From Rouxiella sp. S1S-2 (GTDB taxonomy: Bacteria; Pseudomonadota; Gammaproteobacteria; Enterobacterales; Enterobacteriaceae): a stretch of DNA of 64,000 bases. The translations under genes and the position numbers were made by a program. The first letter of the stretch is position 1. Each line of letters begins with the position of its first letter. Positions 19,087 to 28,942 of this stretch are shown piece by piece. Location: NCBI RefSeq assembly GCF_009208105.1, contig NZ_WFKL01000001.1:124001-188000 (forward strand), read 5' to 3'. A model generated the notes under the pieces. That model searched no databases and was not told where the DNA came from. It saw only the letters and a program-made list of their open reading frames with translations.

Positions 19087-20349
19087 TTGAGCAAATCTAT
19101 CTATTACAGTTTGATGAGAAACGTCCTTTCCGGCTCTGCCCTGCTCGTCTGCGGTGCACTGCTGGTTCATCCACGGTACAGTTTTGCCGATGAAAATAAG
19201 GACCAACTCAAGAACATTCAGCAAAGCATCGCTGAAAAGGAGAAGAGCGTTAAGGCCCAAAAGCTGCAGCGCGGGTCTCTGCTCGACCAACTCCAGTCCC
19301 AGGAAAAAATCATCGCCGCCGCAAGCCGCAAGCTGCGCGATACACAATCGACCCTCTCCAGCTTAAATAAAGACATCACCAGCCTGAATGCCTCGATCGA
19401 AAAACTGCAAAAACAACAGAAAACGCAGGAAAGCATTCTGGCCAAACAGCTCGACGCTGCCTTCAGGCTTGGCAAACAAAGCGGGCTACAGCTAATTTTG
19501 AGCGGCGAAGAGAGCCAGCGCAGTGAGCGTATTCTGGCCTACTTCAGCTATTTCAATCAGGCCCGCCAGCAGAATATCGATGCACTGAAAAAAACCCGCA
19601 GTGATTTGGCTTCACAGCGCGTCACCCTGCAGTCCAAGCAGGTACAGCAAAAGTCTGCGCTTTCAGACCAGCAAACTCAGCAGCAAAAACTCGAGCAGGC
19701 GCGCGTAGCACGACAAAAAACGCTGACCTCACTTGAATCCTCGCTGCAAAAAGATGAGCAGAGTCTGGTTGAACTTCGCGCTAACCAGACGCGTCTGCAG
19801 GATAAAATTGCCGCTGCCGAACGTGCCGCCCGGGCCCGTGCAGAGCAGGAAGCGCGCGAAGCCGCCGCCGTTAAAGCGAAAGAACAGCAAGCAAAATCAA
19901 AAGGTTCAACCTACAAACCAACGCAGAGCGAACAGGCACTGGTATCGCGCACCGGGGGGCTTGGACGTCCTGCCGGACAGGATATCTGGCCGGTTCGCGG
20001 TGCCATACAGCACCGCTTTGGTGAAGAGCTGCAGGGTGAGCTTCGTTATAAAGGTATTGTTATTGCCGCCCGCGAGGGCAGTGATGTAAGAGCCATCGCC
20101 GATGGACGCGTGCTGCTGGCAGACTGGTTGCAGGGTTATGGCCTGGTTGTCGTTATCGATCACGGCAAAGGTGACATGAGCTTGTATGGATATAACCAGA
20201 GCGCACTGGTGAATGTGGGTCAGCAGGTGAAAGCCGGCCAACCTATTGCACAAGTGGGCACCAGTGGTGGTCAAGGTCAGCCTGCACTTTACTTCGAAAT
20301 TCGTCGTCAGGGTCAGGCCGTTAACCCACAGCCGTGGTTGGGAAAATAA
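19087..20349 (+). CDS. envC: EnvC, activator of the septal amidases AmiA and AmiB
   Basis: Periplasmic LytM-domain factor recruited by FtsEX that activates peptidoglycan amidases during cell separation. About 420 residues (E. coli 419). A signal peptide ends near YSFA-DE, a long coiled coil follows (about 38-270, rich in Gln/Lys/Ser), then a Lys/Ala hinge and a C-terminal degenerate LytM/M23 domain (about 300-420, GEELQGELRYKGIVI to RRQGQAVNPQPW) that lacks the full zinc ligand set typical of active peptidases. The start is uncertain: TTG 19087 has cggga six bases ahead and gives the family length; ATG 19114 (411 residues) and ATG 19009 are alternatives. Confidence 0.93.
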   Translation: MSKSIYYSLMRNVLSGSALLVCGALLVHPRYSFADENKDQLKNIQQSIAEKEKSVKAQKLQRGSLLDQLQSQEKIIAAASRKLRDTQSTLSSLNKDITSLNASIEKLQKQQKTQESILAKQLDAAFRLGKQSGLQLILSGEESQRSERILAYFSYFNQARQQNIDALKKTRSDLASQRVTLQSKQVQQKSALSDQQTQQQKLEQARVARQKTLTSLESSLQKDEQSLVELRANQTRLQDKIAAAERAARARAEQEAREAAAVKAKEQQAKSKGSTYKPTQSEQALVSRTGGLGRPAGQDIWPVRGAIQHRFGEELQGELRYKGIVIAAREGSDVRAIADGRVLLADWLQGYGLVVVIDHGKGDMSLYGYNQSALVNVGQQVKAGQPIAQVGTSGGQGQPALYFEIRRQGQAVNPQPWLGK

Positions 20350-20351
20350 CA

Positions 20352-21350
20352 TTGCGATATAAAAAGAGACGTTTAGCGACGTTATGCGGTGCGCTGGTTT
20401 TCACGCTGAATGTTCAGGCAGCCAAATTGGCCATTTTATTTGATGATTTTGGCTATCAGGCGAAGAACGAAAATCAGGTGTTAAAGATGCCAATCAATGT
20501 GTCGATTGCCATTTTTCCCAACGCGCCCGACTCGCAGCAGATGATGCAAAAGGCCCACCAGCAAGGCCGCGAAATCCTGATACATCTGCCGATGCAACCT
20601 ATCAGTAAGCAGCCGCTCGAGAAAAACACCCTGACGCCGGATATGAGCAGTCAGGAGGTCAAGCGTATCGTTGACCAGGCTATCGCCAGTATCCCTTACG
20701 CCGTGGGCATCAATAATCATCAGGGCAGTAAAATGACCTCGAGCCTGAGCGGCATGCAAAATGTCATGCAGGCCATGGCGCCGCATCATCTGTTTTTCCT
20801 CGACAGCATGACGATTGCGGGCACCAAGTCGGTTCAGGCCGCACAGGGCACCTCGGCTAAGGTGATTAAGCGCAACGTGTTCCTGGACGACGTGCAAAAC
20901 AACGCCGAGATCCGCCATCAGTTCCAGCGGGCGATTGCGCTTGCGCGTCGCAATGGCTTTGCTATCGCTATCGGGCACCCTCATCCAAGCACCGTAGCGG
21001 CCGTTCAGCAGGAGCTGGCAAACCTGCCGTCAGACATTCAGCTGGTGCGTCCGAGCGATTTGCTCAATGCGACCGTGAGTCATAATCCGCGGCCTGTACC
21101 AACGCCGCAGCCAGTTAAGCCGGTAAAACCGAAATCTAAAGCGAAAGGGATCGCGAGTTGCCCAATCAAACAGAAAGTGCCGCCGGTTTATGCCGGAGCA
21201 ATGTTTGAGGTGCTGGGTGACAGTATCAAGAATTCGTCACTGGTTAACTTTGTAGAACGCCAGTTTAGCGGATGGGGAAAGGCCCCTGAACAGGTGGCAC
21301 CGCAGTCGTTGCAAACGCCGCCTCCCATCGCCGAACCGCCTAAACGCTAG
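20352..21350 (+). CDS. yibQ: YibQ, divergent polysaccharide deacetylase family protein
   Basis: Exported protein of the divergent polysaccharide deacetylase family (DUF610), 332 residues. Signal peptide with KKRR n-region and cut near NVQA-AK. Motifs IDDFG-like FDDFGY (about 29-34), HLPMQP (about 79-84), NNHQGSK (about 121-127) and GHPHPST (about 209-215) match the family metal and substrate positions. It starts two bases after the envC stop; TTG 20352 is chosen over the GTG at 20334 because it leaves a proper signal peptide. The C-terminus is Pro-rich. The function is unknown; linkage to envC suggests a cell-wall role. Confidence 0.9.
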   Translation: MRYKKRRLATLCGALVFTLNVQAAKLAILFDDFGYQAKNENQVLKMPINVSIAIFPNAPDSQQMMQKAHQQGREILIHLPMQPISKQPLEKNTLTPDMSSQEVKRIVDQAIASIPYAVGINNHQGSKMTSSLSGMQNVMQAMAPHHLFFLDSMTIAGTKSVQAAQGTSAKVIKRNVFLDDVQNNAEIRHQFQRAIALARRNGFAIAIGHPHPSTVAAVQQELANLPSDIQLVRPSDLLNATVSHNPRPVPTPQPVKPVKPKSKAKGIASCPIKQKVPPVYAGAMFEVLGDSIKNSSLVNFVERQFSGWGKAPEQVAPQSLQTPPPIAEPPKR

Positions 21351-21383
21351 ACGGCTCGATAAATATTTGAGCCAGTCAATCTC

Positions 21384-21413
21384 GGGCCAGCAAATAAGCT
21401 GGCCCCTTTTTTT
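21384..21413 (+). terminator. Terminator after yibQ
   Basis: Perfect 8-bp stem gggccagc / gctggccc, loop aaataa, then seven T. It lies between the convergent yibQ and tdh. Confidence 0.9.
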
Positions 21414-21423
21414 GCTAAACACG

Positions 21424-22446
21424 TTACCAGTTCAAAATCACCTTGCCCGACTGACCGGAACGCATGGCGTCAAACCCCTGCTGAAAATCATTAATATCAA
21501 AGTGATGCGTAATCAGCGGCGTTAGATCTAACCCGGACTGCACCAGCGCCGCCATTTTGTACCAAGTTTCAAACATCTCGCGGCCGTAAATCCCTTTAAT
21601 GAACAATCCCTTAAAAATCACCTGATTCCAGTCGATTGACATATCTGAAGGCGGAATACCCAACAGCGCAATACGCCCGCCGTGGTTCATGGCATTGAGC
21701 ATGGTGCGAAACGCCGGTGGCGCACCGGACATCTCTAAGCCGACGTCAAACCCTTCCGTCATGCCCAGCTCACTCATTACGCTGCTGAGGTTCTCTTTGC
21801 TGACGTTTACCGCGCGCGTCACGCCCATCTTGCGCGCAAGGTCGAGGCGATACTCATTCATGTCAGTGATAACAACGTGTCTTGCACCGACGTGACGACA
21901 GATAGCCGCCGCCATAATACCGATCGGTCCCGCGCCGCACACCAGCACGTCTTCCCCCACCAAATCGAAAGACAGCGCGGTATGAACCGCATTGCCGAAC
22001 GGGTCGAAGATGGCGGCCAGATCATCAGAAATATTGTCAGGGATTTTAAAACCGTTAAACGCCGGGATCACCAGATACTCGGCAAAGGCACCCGGGCGAT
22101 TGACACCAACGCCCTGCGTGTTGCGGCAAAGGTGCGTGCGTCCACCGCGACAGTTGCGACAATGCCCGCAGGTTATGTGACCTTCTCCTGATACGCGGTC
22201 GCCAATATTGAAACCTTTTACCTCCTGCCCGATGGCGACGACTTCACCAACGTATTCGTGCCCCACCACCATCGGCACCGGAATGGTTTTTTGCGACCAT
22301 TCATCCCAGTTATAAATATGTACGTCCGTACCACAAATCGCCGTTTTACGGATTTTTATCATGATGTCGTTATGACCCAACTCAGGGACCGGAGATTCGG
22401 TCATCCAGATACCCTGTTTTGGAAAAAGCTTGGCCAATGCTTTCAT
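21424..22446 (-). CDS. tdh: Tdh, L-threonine 3-dehydrogenase
   Basis: Zinc- and NAD-dependent enzyme that oxidises threonine to 2-amino-3-ketobutyrate, which Kbl then cleaves. It has 340 residues (E. coli 341). Catalytic zinc ligands are Cys38 in AICGTD and the GHE motif (about 63-65); the structural zinc site has four Cys in [15 protein letters not shown] (about 93-107); the Rossmann loop is [10 protein letters not shown] (about 170-179). It begins 33 bases after kbl, forming the kbl-tdh operon, which in E. coli is controlled by Lrp and leucine. Confidence 0.97.
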   Translation of the reverse strand: MKALAKLFPKQGIWMTESPVPELGHNDIMIKIRKTAICGTDVHIYNWDEWSQKTIPVPMVVGHEYVGEVVAIGQEVKGFNIGDRVSGEGHITCGHCRNCRGGRTHLCRNTQGVGVNRPGAFAEYLVIPAFNGFKIPDNISDDLAAIFDPFGNAVHTALSFDLVGEDVLVCGAGPIGIMAAAICRHVGARHVVITDMNEYRLDLARKMGVTRAVNVSKENLSSVMSELGMTEGFDVGLEMSGAPPAFRTMLNAMNHGGRIALLGIPPSDMSIDWNQVIFKGLFIKGIYGREMFETWYKMAALVQSGLDLTPLITHHFDINDFQQGFDAMRSGQSGKVILNW

Positions 22447-22479
22447 AAAAATTCCTCGGTTACTGCGAAAAAGACAGAC

Positions 22480-23676
22480 TTACGCCAAAACGCCCAGCTC
22501 TTTGCCGATAGTGATAAAAGCGTCGATTGCCTGTTCTATGTTTTCTGTAGTGTGTGCTGCCGACATTTGCGTACGGATGCGCGCCTGTCCGCGGGGTACC
22601 ACCGGGTAGAAGAATCCGGTTGCGAAAATACCTTTCTGCTGCAATCGGCTGGCAAACTCTTGCGCCAGCTGCGCATCGCCCAGCATGACAGGGATAATGG
22701 CGTGATCGGCCCCGGCCAGCTCAAACCCGGCTTCCGACATCTTTTGACGAAACAGACGTGCGTTGTCCCAAAGCTGTTGACGAAGCGCACCGCCGTGCTC
22801 CAGCAGGTCTAAAACCGCCAGTGAGGCGCACACAATTGAAGGGGCCAGCGAATTGGAGAACAGATACGGACGCGAGCGCTGACGCAGCCATTCGATCACC
22901 TCTTTACGCGCCGCCGTGTAGCCGCCCGATGCGCCGCCCATAGCTTTGCCGAGCGTACCGGTGATGATGTCGACTCGCCCCATCACTTCGCAATATTCAT
23001 GGCTGCCACGGCCTTCATCGCCCACAAACCCCACCGCGTGCGAGTCATCGACCATCACCAGCGCACCAAACTCCTCGGCCAGGTCACAAATACCGCGCAG
23101 GTTGGCTATCACGCCGTCCATTGAAAACACGCCATCGGTCGCCACCAAAATATGGCGGGCACCGGCGTCTTTGGCCTTCTGCAGACAGGCTTTCAGCTCG
23201 GCCATGTCATTATTGGCATAGCGGAAACGTTTGGCCTTGCACAGCCGGATACCGTCGATGATTGAGGCGTGATTCAGCGCATCCGAAATGATGGCATCCT
23301 CTTCGCCCAGCAGCGTTTCAAACAGCCCGCCATTGGCATCGAAACAGGAGGAGTAAAGAATTGCGTCCTCCATGCCCAAAAATTCGGCCAACCTGTTTTC
23401 GAGCGTTTTATGAATATCCTGAGTGCCGCAAATAAACCGCACCGAGGCCATGCCGAAGCCATGATGGTCCATGCCCAATTTGGCGGCGGCAATCACCTGC
23501 GGATGATTAGCGAGTCCCAAATAGTTGTTGGCGCAAAAATTCAGCGCCTGACTGCCGTCAGCTAATGTGACCTGAGCCTGTTGCGCCGAGGTGAGAATAC
23601 GCTCCTGTTTAAAAAGTCCTTCGGAACGTGCCTGAGCGATTTCGTCTTCCAACCGACGATAAAATGAAGCTGACAT
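22480..23676 (-). CDS. kbl: Kbl, 2-amino-3-ketobutyrate CoA ligase
   Basis: PLP enzyme that converts 2-amino-3-ketobutyrate and CoA to glycine and acetyl-CoA. It has 398 residues, exactly the E. coli length, starting at ATG 23676, which has caggag ahead. The open frame continues to 23829, but those 51 extra codons are not family-like. PLP-binding Lys in GTLGKAMGG (about 244), DDSHAVGF (about 207-214) and NYLGLANHP (about 49-57) are typical of alpha-oxoamine synthases. First gene of kbl-tdh. Confidence 0.97.
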   Translation of the reverse strand: MSASFYRRLEDEIAQARSEGLFKQERILTSAQQAQVTLADGSQALNFCANNYLGLANHPQVIAAAKLGMDHHGFGMASVRFICGTQDIHKTLENRLAEFLGMEDAILYSSCFDANGGLFETLLGEEDAIISDALNHASIIDGIRLCKAKRFRYANNDMAELKACLQKAKDAGARHILVATDGVFSMDGVIANLRGICDLAEEFGALVMVDDSHAVGFVGDEGRGSHEYCEVMGRVDIITGTLGKAMGGASGGYTAARKEVIEWLRQRSRPYLFSNSLAPSIVCASLAVLDLLEHGGALRQQLWDNARLFRQKMSEAGFELAGADHAIIPVMLGDAQLAQEFASRLQQKGIFATGFFYPVVPRGQARIRTQMSAAHTTENIEQAIDAFITIGKELGVLA

Positions 23677-23848
23677 GAGATTATCTCCTGAAATAACGCA
23701 TTCAACAGAGAGACTACTAATTAGCGGGGGTAATAACGAGGATTCGGGCAGGTAAATGTTAATTCTGTAGCATATGTCACGGGAGGAAATAAGCTTTTGT
23801 AAACGAATACTAATCAGATAGCTTACCAATGTTAGCAGGCTGATGAAG

Positions 23849-23857
23849 TGTTATGAT
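23849..23857 (+). promoter_or_regulatory. Extended -10 promoter for hldD
   Basis: TGtTATGAT, an extended -10 without a convincing -35. It implies a start point near 23864 and a 54-nt leader. Confidence 0.5.
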
Positions 23858-23917
23858 ATGCACAACTGACTGACGGGGCATGGTGTCCGGTCAAAAACTA
23901 ATATTAAGGTGATTCCC

Positions 23918-24844
23918 ATGATTATCGTCACTGGCGGTGCCGGCTTTATCGGTAGCAATATTATCAAATCGCTCAATGATATGGGATATCGTGATATTTT
24001 AGTGGTTGATAACCTTAAAGATGGCACTAAATTTGTCAATCTCGTCGACCTGGATATCGCGGACTACATAGACAAAGAAGAGTTTATCGCCAGCATCGTT
24101 GCCGGTGACGATTTGGGCGATATTGATGCCGTATTCCATCAGGGCGCATGCTCTTCCACCACTGAGTGGGATGGCAAATACATGATGGACAACAACTATC
24201 AGTATTCGAAAGACATTCTGCACTACTGTCTGGATCGCAGCATTCCTTTCCTTTATGCCTCTTCAGCGGCCACCTACGGCAGCCAAAACACCAGTTTTGT
24301 TGAAGACCGTAAGTACGAGCAACCACTAAACGTTTACGGCTACTCCAAATTCCTGTTCGACCAATACGTGCGTGAAATCCTGCCGCACGCTGAATCACAA
24401 ATTACCGGTTTCCGCTATTTCAACGTTTATGGCCCGCGTGAAGGCCATAAAGGCAGCATGGCCAGCGTTGCTTTCCATCTGAATAACCAAATCAAAGCGG
24501 GCGAAAATCCAAAACTGTTTGCCGGCAGCGAAGAGTTCAAACGCGACTTCATCTATGTGGGTGATGTAGCGGCGGTAAACCTGTGGTTCTGGCAGAACGG
24601 TAAATCTGGCATTTTCAACTGCGGAACCGGTCGCTCAGAATCTTTCAAGGCCGTCGCTGATGCCGTTGTGGATTTCCACAAAACCGGTTCAATCGAAACT
24701 ATTCCGTTCCCTGAAAAACTGAAAGGCCGCTACCAGTCTTTCACTCAGGCAGATATGACCCAGCTGCGCGCGGCGGGTTACGATAAGCCGTTTAAAACGG
24801 TGGCGGAAGGCGTGAGCGAATACATGAACTGGCTTAATCGTTAA
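23918..24844 (+). CDS. hldD: HldD (RfaD), ADP-L-glycero-D-manno-heptose 6-epimerase
   Basis: Last step of ADP-heptose synthesis for LPS inner core. It has 308 residues (E. coli 310). The NAD loop GGAGFIGSN is at 7-15, the short-chain dehydrogenase Tyr-Lys pair is in YGYSK (about 140-144), and [19 protein letters not shown] (about 168-186) binds the sugar nucleotide. A GTG at 23909 is in frame, but ATG 23918 has aaggtg 7 bases ahead and the exact family start MIIVTGG. It leads the LPS core operon with waaF and waaC. Confidence 0.97.
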   Translation: MIIVTGGAGFIGSNIIKSLNDMGYRDILVVDNLKDGTKFVNLVDLDIADYIDKEEFIASIVAGDDLGDIDAVFHQGACSSTTEWDGKYMMDNNYQYSKDILHYCLDRSIPFLYASSAATYGSQNTSFVEDRKYEQPLNVYGYSKFLFDQYVREILPHAESQITGFRYFNVYGPREGHKGSMASVAFHLNNQIKAGENPKLFAGSEEFKRDFIYVGDVAAVNLWFWQNGKSGIFNCGTGRSESFKAVADAVVDFHKTGSIETIPFPEKLKGRYQSFTQADMTQLRAAGYDKPFKTVAEGVSEYMNWLNR

Positions 24845-24872
24845 GTTAGATTTAAGGGAATAAGTTAACGAG

Positions 24873-25934
24873 ATGAAAACGCTGGTCATTGGGCCCTCTT
24901 GGGTGGGCGACATGATGATGTCGCAGAGTTTGTACCGTACTATCAAGGCAAACAATCCGCATGCTGAGATTGACGTGATGGCGCCCGCGTGGTGCCGTCC
25001 CCTGCTCGACAGGATGCCAGAGGTCAATCAGGCTCTGGCGATGCCGCTGGGCCACGGTGCACTCGAATTGGGAGAGCGCCGCCGTTTGGGCATTGCGCTG
25101 CGCAAAGAGGCCTATCAACAGGCCTTTGTATTACCCAACTCATTCAAGTCGGCGTTGGTGCCCTTTTTTGCTTCGATTCCCAAGCGTACCGGCTGGCGGG
25201 GAGAAATGCGTTTTGGCCTTCTTAACGACATCCGTAAGCTCGACAAAGACGCGTTTCCCTTAATGGTCCAGCGCTATGCGGCGCTGGGCTACGAAGCGTT
25301 GAAAATCAACTCTGCCAACGACCTGCCGAAGCCGATACTCTGGCCTCGGCTAGCGGTGAATCAAACCGAAATTACCGCCGTCAGCGCGTCTTTTGCTTTA
25401 ACCGGCGAGCGCCCCATTGTCGGCTTTTGCCCAGGTGCCGAGTTTGGCCCCGCTAAGCGCTGGCCGCACTATCATTACGCCACGCTCGCTTCAATGCTTA
25501 TCGAAGCAGGCTATCAGATAGTGCTGTTTGGCTCGGCTAAGGACCACGCGGCGGGCGAAGATATCCGCCAGGCGCTGTCTCCTGCAGCCGTAGATTTCTG
25601 TTTAAACATTGCGGGAAAAACATCGCTGGATCAGGCCGTGGTGCTGATTGCCGCCTGCCAGGCCATTGTGACCAACGACTCAGGCCTGATGCACGTTGCC
25701 GCTGCTTTGAACAAACCACTGGTCGCGCTATATGGCCCAAGCAGCCCAGACTTTACGCCGCCGCTCAGCGAGCAGGCGCGGGTGATTCGCCTGATTACCG
25801 GCTACCATAAAGTTCGCAAAGGCGATGCGGCAGAAGGCTATCACCAGAGTCTTATCGATATCCAACCCACTCAAGTTTTCAGCGAGCTACAGCAACTCCT
25901 GGCAGCAAAAAAGGAGCTGGAATGCGGGTTTTAA
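24873..25934 (+). CDS. waaF: WaaF, ADP-heptose:LPS heptosyltransferase II
   Basis: GT9 transferase that adds the second heptose to the inner core at the inner face of the membrane. It has 353 residues (E. coli 348). N-terminal LVIGPSWVGDMMMSQSLYR (about 4-22), FCPGAEFGPAKRWP (about 186-199) and the ADP-heptose site NDSGLMHVAAAL (about 268-279) are the GT9 signatures. Its end overlaps the waaC start by 13 bases, so translation is coupled. Confidence 0.97.
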   Translation: MKTLVIGPSWVGDMMMSQSLYRTIKANNPHAEIDVMAPAWCRPLLDRMPEVNQALAMPLGHGALELGERRRLGIALRKEAYQQAFVLPNSFKSALVPFFASIPKRTGWRGEMRFGLLNDIRKLDKDAFPLMVQRYAALGYEALKINSANDLPKPILWPRLAVNQTEITAVSASFALTGERPIVGFCPGAEFGPAKRWPHYHYATLASMLIEAGYQIVLFGSAKDHAAGEDIRQALSPAAVDFCLNIAGKTSLDQAVVLIAACQAIVTNDSGLMHVAAALNKPLVALYGPSSPDFTPPLSEQARVIRLITGYHKVRKGDAAEGYHQSLIDIQPTQVFSELQQLLAAKKELECGF

Positions 25935-26908
25935 TCGTTAAAACGTCCTCAATGGGTGACGTTTTACACACACTCCCTGCGCTGACTGATGCAATGCAGG
26001 CATTCCCTGACATCAAGTTTGACTGGGTCGTTGAGGAAGGGTTTTCACAAATTCCGAGCTGGCATCCTGCTGTCGACCGCGTGATTCCGGTAGCTATTCG
26101 CCGCTGGCGTAAAAACTGGTTTGGTTCAGAAACTCGCCAACAGCGCTGCGACTTCAAACGTGTTCTGCAATCTCGCACTTACGACATCATCATTGATGCT
26201 CAGGGTCTGGTAAAAAGTTCTGCGTTAGTCACCCGAATGGCCAAAGGCGAAAAACACGGTATGGACAGCAAAAGCGTCCGTGAACCCTTTGCCTGCTGGT
26301 TTTATGACAAAAAGCACTATATTGATAAGAAGCAGCATGCGGTGGAACGCACTCGTGAACTGTTTGCCAAAAGCCTAGGCTATGAAAAACCTGCTACGCA
26401 AGGTGATTACGCCATTGCTTCGCGTTTTCTGAGCAACCTGCCAGAAGAGGCCGAAAAGTATTTGGTGTTCCTGCATGCAACCACGCGTGCAGACAAACAT
26501 TGGCCGGAAGAAAACTGGCGCGAGCTGATTGGCCTCCTGGCAGACACCTCACTAAAGATTAAACTTCCCTGGGGTGCCGACCACGAGTATCACCGCGCAC
26601 TTCGCCTGGCCGAGGGTTTTGAGCACGTCGAGGTTTTGCCCAAGTTGAGTCTGGAAAAAGTAGCGGCTATTCTTGCTGGATCACAGGCCGTTGTCTCGGT
26701 CGATACCGGGTTAAGCCATTTGACCGCCGCGTTGGACCGCCCGAATATCACGCTTTACGGACCGACAGATCCCGGCCTTATCGGAGGCTACGGCCAAAAC
26801 CAGACCACATGTCGTCCTGAGCGAGGTAACGCAATGGCAGATATCAGCGCTGCTCAGGTAAAAAAACTTCTGGATAGGGGGCGTTTGAGTCGTGAGTTCC
26901 TTCTTTAA
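25922..26908 (+). CDS. waaC: WaaC, ADP-heptose:LPS heptosyltransferase I
   Basis: GT9 transferase that adds the first heptose to Kdo2-lipid A. It has 328 residues, typical for the family. N-terminal MRVLIVKTSSMGDVLHTLPAL matches WaaC; FLHATTRADKHWPEENW (about 179-195) and VDTGLSHLTAALDRP (about 260-274) line the nucleotide-sugar site. It overlaps waaF at its start and a WaaZ-like gene at its end (17 bases), which suggests a single polycistronic unit hldD-waaF-waaC and beyond. Confidence 0.97.
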   Translation: MRVLIVKTSSMGDVLHTLPALTDAMQAFPDIKFDWVVEEGFSQIPSWHPAVDRVIPVAIRRWRKNWFGSETRQQRCDFKRVLQSRTYDIIIDAQGLVKSSALVTRMAKGEKHGMDSKSVREPFACWFYDKKHYIDKKQHAVERTRELFAKSLGYEKPATQGDYAIASRFLSNLPEEAEKYLVFLHATTRADKHWPEENWRELIGLLADTSLKIKLPWGADHEYHRALRLAEGFEHVEVLPKLSLEKVAAILAGSQAVVSVDTGLSHLTAALDRPNITLYGPTDPGLIGGYGQNQTTCRPERGNAMADISAAQVKKLLDRGRLSREFLL

Positions 26909-27794
26909 ACAACTCTATCGCTACACGCACAAGCGCCCGTTTCGACATAACGAGAATCTCTGGCCCTACATGAGGATCTCAAGGGCAGCGAGTGGAGAAA
27001 TTATCAGCCTTAACTTTCGTGGACAGGTGATCCCGATAGTCAGCCTTGCCTCATTGGCAGGTGCCTGCTCTGGCCCTGTCATGCTGGCAGCTACGGGGCC
27101 ATCAGTAAAAGACATTCAATTTAAAAGTCCGACACCAGTTCCTGCCATGGGGTTAAACGGCGCATGGTCATTGCACAATACTGTCGATTTTAAATTCTAT
27201 GTCATTGTAGATATGGGATTTTTAGACAAACGTCCAGAAATGGTGGCCGAGATTGTATCTGACCCGACGTTAACACTCTTTACGACAGCGCACGGTATCG
27301 CCCGCATTGTAGACCGCGTGTCGCTGGCAAGAATCAAATGCTCTTTAGCGCTGATTGAAGACGCAGCCTTTAAAATTTTCCAGCCCAAAATACCGGCAAC
27401 GGAGCTGGGTCGCTGTTATGCCAACGTACGCTGTGCCTCTTTCGCTGAAAATCGCCCTGACATTGGCTTTACCACCGACATCCGCCACGGCGTGTTTGAC
27501 GCCGGAACCGTGGCCTACTGGGCGCTACAGATTGCGGCGTATTTAGGTTTTAACGAGATGTATATCATTGGCCTGGATATGAACAATTTTAATCAACCCA
27601 GGTTCTATGAGTCAGAAAGCAACAAGCTACCGAGTTTTCTGGCAGAAAGTCTGGATGAGCTGATTGTTCCAGCATTTACCCACGCGAGTCACGTATTGAA
27701 GAAGAAGAATATCAGGGTGGTTAATCTCTCGATGAAGAGCGCTATTTCAAACCACATCTTTGAGAAAGCGGATTATCATCAGGTTTTTCTCTAG
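26892..27794 (+). CDS. WaaZ-like LPS core biosynthesis protein
   Basis: 300 residues, soluble. An N-terminal ATGPSVKDIQ (about 65-74) is the glycine-serine loop found in DUF115/MptE-like and WaaZ-type proteins, and YIIGLDMNNFNQPRFYESESNK (about 222-243) parallels the motif GLDLTG..PRFYDE that I recall from E. coli WaaZ, the transferase for a third Kdo. The assignment to that family is therefore reasonable, but the sugar is not known. The start is a GTG inside waaC; the ribosome site (agggg) is 11 bases away, and an ATG at 26970 is an alternative. Base composition is more AT-rich than waaC, consistent with an acquired core gene. Confidence 0.6.
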   Translation: MSSFFKQLYRYTHKRPFRHNENLWPYMRISRAASGEIISLNFRGQVIPIVSLASLAGACSGPVMLAATGPSVKDIQFKSPTPVPAMGLNGAWSLHNTVDFKFYVIVDMGFLDKRPEMVAEIVSDPTLTLFTTAHGIARIVDRVSLARIKCSLALIEDAAFKIFQPKIPATELGRCYANVRCASFAENRPDIGFTTDIRHGVFDAGTVAYWALQIAAYLGFNEMYIIGLDMNNFNQPRFYESESNKLPSFLAESLDELIVPAFTHASHVLKKKNIRVVNLSMKSAISNHIFEKADYHQVFL

Positions 27795-27816
27795 GTTAAC
27801 TCGCAAATAAAGCAAT

Positions 27817-27832
27817 GGGGAGCTGACTCCCC
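27817..27832. terminator. Hairpin between convergent core genes
   Basis: ggggag-ctga-ctcccc, a 6-bp perfect stem between the WaaZ-like gene (+) and the GT9 gene (-). No strong T tract, so it is at best a weak terminator. Confidence 0.45.
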
Positions 27833-27843
27833 GCACGGATGTT

Positions 27844-28941
27844 CTAAAGAGTGGGCTTTATCAACGACTCAATACGTTGCAGCACTTCTTGGCTGCTAAT
27901 AATAGAAAGCGGTTGTTCGCTTATCGCCTTATCCAAATTTTCCACGTCGGCGGGTACCCACATAATCTGATGCAAATCGGGGTCTTGATACGGACCGGTG
28001 TACTTTGGCACGGCGGTCACAAACAGGCTGACGGTTTTAGTCTTTAACGCCACGGCTAAATGCAGCGGGCCGGTATCGCCGGTCACCAGCACGTCCATAT
28101 TCTTCATAATACCCAACAGCTCAGAAAGGCTGGTTTTAGCGATATAGCTGATTACCTGCTGTTTTTCCACCTCGGACATGGCATCGAGAAATTCCTTTTC
28201 GAGCCCTTTTTCTTTCTCGGTGCCGATCAGTACGACTTCATACTGTGGCCCGAGGGCGATCAGCGATTTCGCCAGTTCGCCAAATTTAGCCACCGGCCAG
28301 CAGCGCAGCTTTTCCGAAGCCCCCATCTGGAAGCCGACGGTTATCTTTTTCATATCCTTGGCTATCGGCGGGAAATCAACCGGAATAAACATGTCTGTGT
28401 TGCTAATTTCGCAGCCCAACAGTTTAACCAAGTTGAGCTTTCTCTGAATTAAATGGCCTTCAAAACTTGGCACCGGATGGGCAAGCCAGCGTTCAATGCC
28501 GCTCGGCTTACCACCGTAAACATCTTTAACAATGTACTCACAGCCCGCCAGCACCGCGCTTATCACATCATAAGGTGGTTTCGAGTGCAGAATAATTGCC
28601 AGCTCGGGCTGGTTTATACGCAGCGCCTTTATCACGCCGGTAATATCACGAACCTTTTCGTCCCAGTACACCACGTCATCGAAATAGGCGCTTTTAGCGA
28701 CCAGGCCTTTATTTTTATGACTGGAAACCAGCGTAATAAAAGCGTGCGGATAACGATTTTTAACAGCGCGGATCGCCGGGGTATTGAACATCAAGTCGCC
28801 CAGCGCGGTGGTCGAATAGATAACGATACTGGTAAAGATACGTTTCGAGTCAAACGAATCACAAGGCTTTAGTTGACCACCAAAAAGGGTGTAGGCCTGC
28901 AAAAACTTATTTGCTACTGCTGTTTTCCACTTCTTCGCCAT
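27844..28941 (-). CDS. GT9-family heptosyltransferase-like LPS core transferase
   Basis: 365 residues of the ADP-heptose glycosyltransferase family: STTALGDLMFNTPAIRAVKNRYP (about 43-65) and VTGDTGPLHLAVALKTKTVSLF (about 276-297) are the GT9 N- and C-terminal signatures. Two further GT9 genes and waaQ are already in the cluster, so this would be a fourth, possibly adding a heptose to the outer core. The acceptor cannot be read from sequence. It is on the minus strand, opposite to the rest of the cluster, and starts one base after the stop of the deacetylase gene, so the two form an operon. The family call is sure; the role is open. Confidence 0.75.
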   Translation of the reverse strand: MAKKWKTAVANKFLQAYTLFGGQLKPCDSFDSKRIFTSIVIYSTTALGDLMFNTPAIRAVKNRYPHAFITLVSSHKNKGLVAKSAYFDDVVYWDEKVRDITGVIKALRINQPELAIILHSKPPYDVISAVLAGCEYIVKDVYGGKPSGIERWLAHPVPSFEGHLIQRKLNLVKLLGCEISNTDMFIPVDFPPIAKDMKKITVGFQMGASEKLRCWPVAKFGELAKSLIALGPQYEVVLIGTEKEKGLEKEFLDAMSEVEKQQVISYIAKTSLSELLGIMKNMDVLVTGDTGPLHLAVALKTKTVSLFVTAVPKYTGPYQDPDLHQIMWVPADVENLDKAISEQPLSIISSQEVLQRIESLIKPTL

Positions 28942-28942
28942 C

